DNA from: Alcaligenaceae bacterium
GTDB taxonomy: Bacteria > Pseudomonadota > Gammaproteobacteria > Burkholderiales > Burkholderiaceae
DNA length: 6,309 nucleotides
Assembly: GCA_947445495.1 (NCBI GenBank)
Contig: CANFEI010000082.1
Span: 1 to 6,309 of the forward strand
Direction of reading: 5' to 3'
Shown: positions 1 through 5,620 of the stretch, piece by piece
Layout of the letters: every line of letters starts with the position of its first letter
Numbering within the stretch: position 1 is the first letter of the stretch
Position numbers and translations under genes: made by a program
Notes under the pieces: generated by a model
Databases searched by the model: none
Told to the model about the DNA's origin: nothing
What the model saw: the letters and a program-made list of their open reading frames with translations, nothing else

Positions 1-7
1 GAAAAGC

Positions 8-601
8 TTGTACTTAAAGATAGTCGTCGTCATCACTGTGCTGTTGGGCATCACCGGCTGCACGTTCGGGGGTGGCGAGGCGCGTGCGCCCCGACAACTC
101 GATCTGGGGACGGGATCTGTCACGCCTGTGGGGGGGGTGCCCGCGCACCGACCCTTGTTGATTGCACCGGTTGTGGCTTCGGCTTTGCTTAATGACACGA
201 CGGTGATTTGGCGTGTGGGCGAAAGTGGGCAGCCCCAGGGTTTCACAACCTACCGCTGGGTTGCGCCGCCCGCCCAACTGGTCACACAACGTGTGATGGC
301 GCGTCTAGCGTTGCAAGGCGCGGTGCTTGAGCAGGGTGTTGGTGGAGATGTGCCCCAATTGCGGTTGAATCTGCAGAGTTTTGAGCAGCTGTTTACGCCG
401 GATGGTAAATCGAGTCAAGGTGTGTTGACGATGCAGGCGGTTTTGCTGCGCGCCAATCGTGTCGTCGCGCAAAAGTTGATCGACATTAAAGTGTCGGCCG
501 TGTCGCAGGATGCTTCAGGCGGCGCGCAAGCGCTCCGCGAAGCGACAGATCAGGCCGCTGAACAACTGGCACAATGGCTGACCCCCTTTCTGAAACCTTA
601 G
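8..601 (+). CDS. ABC-type transport auxiliary lipoprotein (MCE/Mla-like system), 5' end uncertain
   Basis: Probable outer-membrane or periplasm-facing lipoprotein of about 197 residues. Seen: a hydrophobic N-terminal segment (IVVVITVLLG) ending in a lipobox ITGC with the lipidated Cys at residue 18, then a short linker and a domain containing a WRV...TTYRWVAPPAQL stretch (about residues 68-91), which resembles the conserved YR...W..PP..L block of the ABC_trans_aux (PqiC/YmbA-like) family. Known of the family: these lipoproteins partner MCE-domain ABC transporters that move lipids between the membranes, and are often encoded last in that operon, which would place the permease, ATPase and MCE genes left of the window. 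The start is weak: TTG at 8 is the first start codon in frame, no Shine-Dalgarno can be judged, and the frame stays open to base 2, so the true start may lie outside the window. The hydrolase gene follows after 7 bases, suggesting co-transcription. Confidence 0.82.
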   Translation: MYLKIVVVITVLLGITGCTFGGGEARAPRQLDLGTGSVTPVGGVPAHRPLLIAPVVASALLNDTTVIWRVGESGQPQGFTTYRWVAPPAQLVTQRVMARLALQGAVLEQGVGGDVPQLRLNLQSFEQLFTPDGKSSQGVLTMQAVLLRANRVVAQKLIDIKVSAVSQDASGGAQALREATDQAAEQLAQWLTPFLKP

Positions 602-608
602 TAGATTT

Positions 609-1256
609 ATGCCCGCACATACTGAAACAACTACTTTTGATGGTTTAGCTGGTGTGATCGATTGTGCACTTGATTGGCCTGATGGCGCCCCCACTGGCTG
701 GGCGTTGATTTTGCACCCCAATCCTTCACACGGAGGGACGCGCGATAACAAAGTCGTGACCACCCTTGCGCGTGCCTGCGTGCAACAGGGCTTGCTCGCG
801 ATACGCCCTAATTTCCGTGGGATCGGCACGTCGGGTGGTGCGTTTGACCATGGCAAAGGTGAGCTACAAGATATGGCGGCACTGGTCGAGCAGTTTCGGG
901 TGCGTTATTCCGACATCGCGGCCAAACCTTGGGTGTTGGGTGGCTTCTCCTTCGGGACGTCCATTGGTGTGCAGTTGTATGCCCAGTGGGAGAAATTACA
1001 GAAGAACTTGCCGAATATTGTCATTTTGACGGGTTCTGCGGCCTTGCGCTTTCGCCATAACGAGGCCAAAGCACCTGAAGATGCACTGGTGATTCACGGA
1101 GAAGACGACGAGGTTGTGCCCTTATCGGAAGTGATGGAGTGGGCGCGGCCCATTGGGATGCCAATCGTGGTCATCCCCGATGCGGGTCATTTCTTTCATG
1201 GCAAGCTGCTCGTACTAAGACAATTAGTACAGACAAGACTAAAGGCATTACCCTAG
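609..1256 (+). CDS. alpha/beta hydrolase (COG2945-like, dienelactone hydrolase-type fold)
   Basis: Predicted soluble cytoplasmic serine hydrolase of 215 residues with no signal peptide; the substrate is unknown. Seen: the family's N-terminal signature HPNPSHGGTRDNKVV (residues 36-50), an oxyanion-region RPNFRGIGTSGG (66-77), the nucleophile elbow GFSFG with Ser114, an acid-bearing strand HGEDDEVVP (163-171; Asp166 or Asp167 the likely acid) and a histidine loop DAGHFF with His194. All three triad positions are present, so it should be active. The length is normal for this family, whose members are widespread in proteobacteria and mostly uncharacterised (esterase or acyl-hydrolase activity is the usual guess). 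ATG at 609 has no strong ribosome site and probably relies on coupling with the lipoprotein gene 7 bases upstream. Odd: the last 14 codons are unusually AT-rich and full of codons rare elsewhere in the window (GTA, CTA, AGA, TTA), which may reflect overlapping regulatory DNA. Confidence 0.88.
   Translation: MPAHTETTTFDGLAGVIDCALDWPDGAPTGWALILHPNPSHGGTRDNKVVTTLARACVQQGLLAIRPNFRGIGTSGGAFDHGKGELQDMAALVEQFRVRYSDIAAKPWVLGGFSFGTSIGVQLYAQWEKLQKNLPNIVILTGSAALRFRHNEAKAPEDALVIHGEDDEVVPLSEVMEWARPIGMPIVVIPDAGHFFHGKLLVLRQLVQTRLKALP
1212..1230. repeat. perfect inverted repeat, 7-bp arms with 5-bp spacer
   Basis: GTACTAA (1212-1218) and its exact reverse complement TTAGTAC (1224-1230) flank GACAA. It lies inside the last codons of the hydrolase gene, in an AT-rich patch, with its centre about 57 bases upstream of the centre of the TATAAT box at 1276-1281 and about 92 bases before the carboxypeptidase ATG at 1313. 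Dyad symmetry with arm centres 12 bases apart would suit a dimeric regulator, or a small RNA hairpin. No T-run follows, so it is not a standard terminator. Function is inference only. Confidence 0.45.
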
Positions 1257-1261
1257 CGCAC

Positions 1262-1265
1262 GGAG
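1262..1265 (+). promoter_or_regulatory. candidate Shine-Dalgarno GGAG for an alternative dacA start at 1271
   Basis: GGAG sits 5 bases before an in-frame ATG at 1271, which makes that ATG the best-placed start of the carboxypeptidase on ribosome-site grounds alone. Using it would add 14 residues before the ATG at 1313 and give an implausibly long pre-sequence of about 67 residues, so the two lines of evidence conflict. Confidence 0.35.
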
Positions 1266-1275
1266 ATGGAATGCC

Positions 1276-1281
1276 TATAAT
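1276..1281 (+). promoter_or_regulatory. candidate sigma70 -10 box TATAAT upstream of dacA
   Basis: An exact TATAAT lies in the gap between the hydrolase stop (1256) and the carboxypeptidase ATG at 1313; initiation about 7 bases downstream would give a leader of roughly 25 bases. No good -35 hexamer is found 16-18 bases upstream (CTAGCG at the 17-base spacing), and the TG two bases before the box is one base out of register for an extended -10. If used, this promoter makes dacA and the following genes a transcription unit separate from the lipoprotein and hydrolase genes, and would leave an ATG at 1271 or 1280 untranscribed. Confidence 0.35.
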
Positions 1282-1312
1282 GAGGCTGTTGTGTTGTTTG
1301 AAGACCTCAGTC

Positions 1313-2713
1313 ATGTCCGAGCCTTTGTTTTTTGTAGTCCGCAGCGTATTGCGCGCAAGTGCCTCCAAGCTTGCCGGCGCAACGAAAGCTATATCGACTG
1401 TACTGACATCGACTGCGGGTGTGTCGATTCTTGGCGTGTCGATCGCGCTCACTTCGCCCCAGATTCACGCCCAGAATTCAACGACCCCCACGACCCCAAC
1501 GACAAAACCTGCCCCTAAAGGCAAGGGCGAGCCTGTTGTCAAGGCAGATCCTGCGACAGCCAAGCCAGCGCCCTCAGAAGCGGCGGTGTCGGCCAAAACC
1601 CCTTCGCCACTGACCCCCGTACAAGTTGGAGAGCTGTCGAGTGTGCCAGTGCCCACTATTGCGGCACGTGCCTGGATTACGGTCGATGTCACAAGCGGGC
1701 AGGTGGTGGCTTCATCTAACCCTGATCAAAAAGTTGAGCCGGCCTCGCTGACTAAAATCATGACGGCCTACCTCGCTTTTACTGCGATCAAAGAAAAACG
1801 TTTAACGTTCGAGCAACAAGCGAATGTGTCGACGGTCGCCTGGAAAACGCGCGGCTCGCGCATGTTCATTGAGCCGCGCAAGCCTGTCACAGTGGATGAG
1901 CTCATCAAAGGCGTGATCATTCAGTCAGGCAATGACGCATCGGTAGCGCTCGCCGAAGCCGTGTCGGGTAGCGAAGCCGCTTTTGTCGACAGCATGAATA
2001 AAGAAGCGGCACGCATGGGTATGGTCAATACTGTGTTCAAGAATGCAACGGGCCTGCCCGATGCCCAGCACATGACCACCGTACGCGATTTGGCCATCAT
2101 TGCGCGCCGCATGATCAATGATCATCCAGACTACTTTCCGTACTATTCGATGCGTGAGTTCACCTACAACAAAATCAAACAGTCCAACCGTAACCGTTTG
2201 TTGTGGGCTGACCCGTCAGTCGATGGAATGAAAACAGGGCACACCGATGCTGCGGGTTATTGCCTGGTTGCCACCGCCAAGCGTGGCGATCGTCGCGTGA
2301 TCACGGTGCTCGTGGGTTCAGATAGCATGGCCACGCGTGCGGAAGAAAGCCTAAAAATCCTGAACTGGACTTTCCAGAATTTTGAAACGATCAAGATTTT
2401 TGATAAGTCGCAGCCGGCCGTCGAGGCACGTGTCTGGCAAGGCAAGACCGAGGAAGCCAAACTCGGCGTATCCAATCCTTTGTGGGTGACGGTGCCACGC
2501 GGGCGTGCAGGCGAGGTTAAGCCGATTGCCAAGCGTCCTGATCCTTTACTCGCGCCACTTGGTGCGGGCGAGAAGGTCGGCACGCTCACCCTGATGTTGG
2601 ATAACAGGTTGTTGCGCTCAGAACCGCTTGAGGTGCTTGAAGCTGTCGAGCGTGCGGGCTTTGTAGGCCGAACCGTCGACACAGTGAAGTTGTGGTTCCG
2701 TAAATCTGAATAA
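1313..2713 (+). CDS. dacA: D-alanyl-D-alanine carboxypeptidase, PBP5/6-like (peptidase S11)
   Basis: Periplasmic low-molecular-weight penicillin-binding protein that trims the terminal D-alanine from peptidoglycan pentapeptides. From ATG 1313 it has 466 residues: a long Sec signal peptide with a hydrophobic core (about 31-48) and likely cleavage after Ala53 (IHA|QN); a Pro/Thr/Ala/Lys-rich linker (about 54-110); the S11 catalytic domain (about 113-352) with SxxK at Ser145-Lys148 (SLTK), SGN at 205-207 and KTG at 307-309; then a PBP5 C-terminal beta domain (about 359-450) and a short amphipathic tail ending FVGRTVDTVKLWF, the likely membrane anchor. The linker makes it longer than E. coli PBP5 (about 400). 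Start choice: 1313 gives the most reasonable signal peptide and suits the TATAAT at 1276-1281; ATG 1271 has the better ribosome site, and ATG 1280 is also in frame. Position before ybeD-lipB-lipA matches E. coli dacA; Burkholderiales annotations often use dacC. Confidence 0.95.
   Translation: MSEPLFFVVRSVLRASASKLAGATKAISTVLTSTAGVSILGVSIALTSPQIHAQNSTTPTTPTTKPAPKGKGEPVVKADPATAKPAPSEAAVSAKTPSPLTPVQVGELSSVPVPTIAARAWITVDVTSGQVVASSNPDQKVEPASLTKIMTAYLAFTAIKEKRLTFEQQANVSTVAWKTRGSRMFIEPRKPVTVDELIKGVIIQSGNDASVALAEAVSGSEAAFVDSMNKEAARMGMVNTVFKNATGLPDAQHMTTVRDLAIIARRMINDHPDYFPYYSMREFTYNKIKQSNRNRLLWADPSVDGMKTGHTDAAGYCLVATAKRGDRRVITVLVGSDSMATRAEESLKILNWTFQNFETIKIFDKSQPAVEARVWQGKTEEAKLGVSNPLWVTVPRGRAGEVKPIAKRPDPLLAPLGAGEKVGTLTLMLDNRLLRSEPLEVLEAVERAGFVGRTVDTVKLWFRKSE
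1481..1503. repeat. short 9-bp tandem repeat coding Thr-Thr-Pro in the DacA linker
   Basis: Two units of ACGACCCCM (1481-1489 and 1490-1498) plus a partial third ACGAC (1499-1503) encode TTP-TTP-TT at the start of the mature protein's linker. Such in-frame 9-base units can change copy number without breaking the gene and would only alter linker length. Confidence 0.6.
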
Positions 2714-2749
2714 TTTTTCATCAATCGATCGAACTAGCGAGCAGAACAA

Positions 2750-3631
2750 ATGGTGCAGAACATGTTGATTCAAGGTGTCTCGGGCAATCCAACCGTCTAT
2801 GTCAACGGCGTCTTTGGCCCCCTTTCTGAGGCGAAAATTTCGGTCCTCGACCGAGGCTTTATTTTTGGTGATGGTATCTACGAGGTCGTACCGATATACA
2901 AAGGTAAGACCTTCCGCATGGCGCAGCATTTGGCGCGTCTTGAGCGCAGTCTCGCAAAGTTGCGGATTCAAAATCCAATGACCAAGCCGCAGTGGGAGGC
3001 CTTGGTTAAAGAGCTGACCGATCGCAACGCTGAGCCCACCAGCATGGTGTATATCCAGGTGACGCGTGGTGTAGCGAAACGCGATCATGCGTTTCCCGTG
3101 CCGCCCGTGCAGCCAACCGTATTTGCGATGGTGGCACCAATGACCCCACCGACTGCGGCTGTCCGCGAGAAAGGCTTAACCTCCGTGAGTATCCCTGATG
3201 AGCGCTGGCTGCATTGCGATATTAAGTCGGTGTCCTTGCTCGGTAACGTGTTGGCCAAGCAAGCGGCTGTGGATGCAGGTGTCGACGAGGTCATCCAGTT
3301 CCGTGATGGCAACCTCACAGAAGGCGCGTCTTGCAATATCTGGGTGATCAAGCAGGGCAAACTGATTGCTCCCCTAAAAGACAATCTCGTGCTTGAAGGC
3401 ATCCGCTACGGTTTGCTTGAAGAGCTCTGCAAAGAAGCCGGTATTCACTTCGAATTGCGCGTCGTCAAACAAGAGGAAGTGCAGGGTGCTGACGAGATCT
3501 TGATGTCTTCTGCAACCCGCGAGGTGTTGGCGATTGTTCAGCTCGACGGCAAGCCCGTTGGTGCTGGTAAACCTGGCCCGGTCTTCCAGAAACTGCGCGC
3601 CGCTTACGATGCACGCATTGCCGCGCTGTAA
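2750..3631 (+). CDS. dat: D-amino acid aminotransferase (D-alanine transaminase)
   Basis: PLP-dependent fold-type IV (class IV) aminotransferase of 293 residues, cytoplasmic. It exchanges the amino group between D-alanine and 2-oxoglutarate, giving pyruvate and D-glutamate. Seen: the N-terminal block LDRGFIFGDGIYEVVPIY (33-50), an R-x-H substrate-carboxylate motif (Arg111, His113 in AKRDHAFP) matching the Arg98/His100 pair of Bacillus D-amino acid transaminase and arguing against a branched-chain aminotransferase, the catalytic Lys159 in CDIKSVSLLGN, the cofactor-binding Glu191 in LTEGASCN, and a late MSSATREV block (252-259). Length is normal for the family. ATG 2750 has only a weak GAG ribosome site 8 bases upstream; ATG 2762 is a possible alternative that loses four residues. 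It follows dacA by 36 bases and precedes ybeD by 2, so it is probably co-transcribed and may process D-alanine released by the carboxypeptidase. D-amino acids other than Ala may also be used. Confidence 0.94.
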   Translation: MVQNMLIQGVSGNPTVYVNGVFGPLSEAKISVLDRGFIFGDGIYEVVPIYKGKTFRMAQHLARLERSLAKLRIQNPMTKPQWEALVKELTDRNAEPTSMVYIQVTRGVAKRDHAFPVPPVQPTVFAMVAPMTPPTAAVREKGLTSVSIPDERWLHCDIKSVSLLGNVLAKQAAVDAGVDEVIQFRDGNLTEGASCNIWVIKQGKLIAPLKDNLVLEGIRYGLLEELCKEAGIHFELRVVKQEEVQGADEILMSSATREVLAIVQLDGKPVGAGKPGPVFQKLRAAYDARIAAL

Positions 3632-3633
3632 TA

Positions 3634-3906
3634 ATGGCCGCGCCAACGGAAGAGTCGCTGATCAAGTACCCGTCTGCGTTTCCCATCAAGGTGATGGGAA
3701 AACAGACGCCTGAATTGGCGCAAGTCCTGTCAGATCTTGTGCGCGAACATGATCCTGCGTTTGATCCGGCCACAGTTGAAATGCGTCCAAGCAAGGCCGG
3801 CAACTACATGGGGTTGACGTTCACCATCAATGCAACCTCGCGCGAGCAACTCGACAATCTTTATCGCGCGCTGCACGCACACCCGCTGGTTTCGGTGGTG
3901 TTGTAG
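3634..3906 (+). CDS. ybeD: DUF493 / YbeD family protein
   Basis: Small soluble protein of 90 residues, close to the 87 of E. coli YbeD. Seen: the family's N-terminal block [12 protein letters not shown] (12-23), a central [17 protein letters not shown] (53-69) and a C-terminal VSVVL, all of which align by eye with E. coli YbeD (FPTPFTYKVMG, SSKGNYHSVSITINAT, VRMVL). The E. coli structure is an ACT-like alpha/beta fold suggesting a regulatory or ligand-sensing role, but the biochemical function is not established. Its persistent position immediately before lipB in proteobacteria hints at a link with lipoate synthesis. ATG 3634 lies 2 bases after the dat stop, and its own stop TAG shares its G with the GTG start of lipB, so translation of dat, ybeD and lipB is probably coupled. 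Confidence 0.93.
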   Translation: MAAPTEESLIKYPSAFPIKVMGKQTPELAQVLSDLVREHDPAFDPATVEMRPSKAGNYMGLTFTINATSREQLDNLYRALHAHPLVSVVL

Positions 3907-4538
3907 TGTCGCGGGTGTGGTCACGCCCGTCTGAGTATGAGCCTGTCTGGCGAGCGATGCGAGATTTCACGCAAGGGCGCACACCGAATACCGCGGACGA
4001 GCTGTGGCTAGTCGAACACACGCCGGTCTACACGCTCGGTCAGGCTAGCAAGCCTGAACACTTACTTAACCCTGGCAAGATTCCGGTCATCCAGACGGAT
4101 CGTGGTGGACAAGTGACTTATCACGGTCCTGGGCAAGTGATGGTCTATATCTTGGCAGATCTCAAGCGTTCCGGGCGTTACATCAAGCAGATGGTCAACG
4201 AGATCGAAGAGTCGGTCATCCTGACCCTCGCGGGTTTCGGAGTGCAGCACGCGTGTCGTAAAGACGGCGCGCCAGGAGTGTATGTGCCCGTTGGCGATAC
4301 GCTCGCCAAAATTGCGGCGCTGGGTATCAAGGTGCGCAATGGCTGTACGTATCACGGCGTCGCGTTAAACGTCGATATGGATTTGACGCCGTTTGAGGGC
4401 ATTAACCCCTGCGGATATGCGGGATTGCAGACCATCAATATGGTTGATGTGGGCGCGCGTGCCCCCTGGGACGATGTCGCGCAAGCATTAGCCACACAAA
4501 TCGCTGCCCAATGTGGCTTGCAGCTCACCAGCGGGTAG
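3906..4538 (+). CDS. lipB: octanoyl-[ACP]:protein N-octanoyltransferase LipB
   Basis: First enzyme of endogenous lipoate synthesis: transfers the octanoyl group from acyl carrier protein to a lysine of lipoyl domains in pyruvate and 2-oxoglutarate dehydrogenases and the glycine cleavage H protein. It has 210 residues and acts in the cytosol. Seen: [16 protein letters not shown] (31-46), the signature [12 protein letters not shown] (66-77), APGVYV (122-127), the catalytic Lys135 in LAKIAALG, the block [16 protein letters not shown] (145-160) and the nucleophile Cys169 in INPCGYAG. Nothing essential is missing. The start is GTG at 3906, overlapping the ybeD stop by one base (TAGTG); GTG at 3915 is an alternative three codons on. 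The N-terminus [13 protein letters not shown] is typical of Burkholderiales LipB, supporting the upstream start. lipA follows after 62 bases. Confidence 0.97.
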   Translation: MSRVWSRPSEYEPVWRAMRDFTQGRTPNTADELWLVEHTPVYTLGQASKPEHLLNPGKIPVIQTDRGGQVTYHGPGQVMVYILADLKRSGRYIKQMVNEIEESVILTLAGFGVQHACRKDGAPGVYVPVGDTLAKIAALGIKVRNGCTYHGVALNVDMDLTPFEGINPCGYAGLQTINMVDVGARAPWDDVAQALATQIAAQCGLQLTSG

Positions 4539-4559
4539 AATAGAGTTATCCCTTTACTC

Positions 4560-4589
4560 TTAGCGGCGCAACGTTTAGCAGCGAAGCGT
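4560..4589. repeat. imperfect 15-bp tandem repeat in the lipB-lipA gap
   Basis: Two adjacent 15-base units, TTAGCGGCGCAACGT (4560-4574) and TTAGCAGCGAAGCGT (4575-4589), agree at 12 of 15 positions. They fill half of the 62-base lipB-lipA gap and end 11 bases before the lipA ATG, where the ribosome would load. The second half can also fold weakly, ACGTTT pairing with AAGCGT through one G-U pair. It could be a chance duplication, a pair of protein sites in helical half-phase, or part of a translational control element. The duplication itself is directly visible; any function is guesswork. Confidence 0.5.
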
Positions 4590-4600
4590 CCTGGCAATTT

Positions 4601-5599
4601 ATGTCGACAACCATCCCACCTTCGGCCTCTACTGATACGACTGCTGCGCCCTACGATGCGACGCAAAAGCAAAAGGCGCAAGCCAAGACTTCTCGTATCC
4701 CGATCAAGGTGATCGCGGCTGAACGTTTAAAGAAACCAGAGTGGATTCGTGTCAAGGCGGCACCGGCCGGCTCCCGTTTCTACGATATCAAACGTATTTT
4801 GCGCGAGCACAACTTACACACAGTCTGCGAAGAGGCCTCGTGCCCCAATATCGGCGAATGTTTCGGTAAGGGCACGGCTACCTTCATGATCATGGGTGAT
4901 AAGTGCACGCGTCGCTGCCCGTTTTGTGATGTGGGCCATGGCCGCCCCGACCCGTTGGATGTGAATGAGCCTGTCAACCTCGCCCGCACAATTGCGGCGT
5001 TGAAACTCACCTATGTGGTGATCACCTCTGTGGACCGTGATGATTTGCGCGACGGTGGTGCGGGCCATTTTGTGGAATGCATTCAGAAAGTTCGTGAGTT
5101 GTCCCCCAATACCAAGATCGAAGTCTTGGTGCCAGATTTCCGTGGTCGCCTAGATCGTGCGCTTGAGATCCTGGATGGTGGACCGCCTGATGTGATGAAC
5201 CACAACATGGAAACCGTGCCGCGTCTGTATAAGCAAGCGCGCCCGGGTTCTGATTACATGCACTCACTCAAACTGCTGCAAGAATTTAAAAAGCGTCATC
5301 CCGGCACACCAACAAAATCTGGGTTGATGCTCGGCTTGGGCGAAACCGACGAAGAGATTCTGCAGGTGATGCGCGACATGCGTGCCCACGACGTAGAAAT
5401 GTTGACAATCGGCCAATACTTGCAACCTTCAGAGCACCACTTGCCGGTCTTGCGCTATGTGCATCCCGACACGTTTAAGATATTTGAGCGTGAAGCCTAT
5501 GCAATGGGCTTTCACCATGCTGCCGTGGGCGCCATGGTGCGTTCGTCCTATCACGCTGACGAGCAGGCACATGCCGCGGGTGTTGCCCAGGCCCTTTAG
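4601..5599 (+). CDS. lipA: lipoyl synthase LipA (radical SAM)
   Basis: Radical S-adenosylmethionine enzyme of 332 residues that inserts sulfur at C6 and C8 of protein-bound octanoyl groups, the second step after LipB; cytosolic. Seen: a polar low-complexity N-terminus (1-30), then [19 protein letters not shown] (30-48), the auxiliary-cluster cysteines C76-x4-C81-x5-C87, the radical SAM motif C102-x3-C106-x2-C109 (CTRRCPFC), [16 protein letters not shown] (139-154), HNMETV (201-206), [13 protein letters not shown] (240-252) and the C-terminal RSSYHADEQ (314-322), whose serine completes the auxiliary 4Fe-4S cluster in this family. All ligands for both clusters are present. ATG 4601 is the only reasonable start, since the next Met is deep in the domain (residue 97). 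No strong Shine-Dalgarno is visible; a 15-base tandem repeat lies just upstream. Gene order dacA-(dat)-ybeD-lipB-lipA matches the E. coli locus apart from dat. Confidence 0.98.
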   Translation: MSTTIPPSASTDTTAAPYDATQKQKAQAKTSRIPIKVIAAERLKKPEWIRVKAAPAGSRFYDIKRILREHNLHTVCEEASCPNIGECFGKGTATFMIMGDKCTRRCPFCDVGHGRPDPLDVNEPVNLARTIAALKLTYVVITSVDRDDLRDGGAGHFVECIQKVRELSPNTKIEVLVPDFRGRLDRALEILDGGPPDVMNHNMETVPRLYKQARPGSDYMHSLKLLQEFKKRHPGTPTKSGLMLGLGETDEEILQVMRDMRAHDVEMLTIGQYLQPSEHHLPVLRYVHPDTFKIFEREAYAMGFHHAAVGAMVRSSYHADEQAHAAGVAQAL

Positions 5600-5620
5600 A
5601 TTAAATAGGTTCCCTCTGCC

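Noticed and set aside
1139..1312. Upstream extension of the carboxypeptidase frame to ATG 1139, overlapping the hydrolase by over 100 bases.
   Set aside because: The added residues show no signal-peptide character, would bury the signal sequence about 100 residues into the protein, and the overlapping hydrolase frame carries the conserved catalytic histidine motif there.
2257..2724. 155-codon minus-strand open frame opposite the carboxypeptidase.
   Set aside because: It mirrors a well-supported gene, has no recognisable motif, and its composition (Ser/Thr/Arg-rich) is typical of antisense shadows of GC-rich genes.
2711..2749. T-run after the dacA stop as a possible rho-independent terminator.
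   Set aside because: No stable GC-rich hairpin precedes the five-T run; the only symmetry nearby is the 8-base palindrome TCGATCGA at 2725-2732, downstream of the Ts and without a loop.
2618..3088. 156-codon minus-strand open frame across the dacA-dat junction.
   Set aside because: It overlaps two confident genes on the other strand and shows no domain or ribosome-site support.
4518..4546. Possible lipA promoter, TTGCAG (4518-4523) with 17-base spacing to TAGAGT (4541-4546).
   Set aside because: Only 3 of 6 and 4 of 6 consensus matches, with part inside the lipB coding end; matches this weak are expected by chance.
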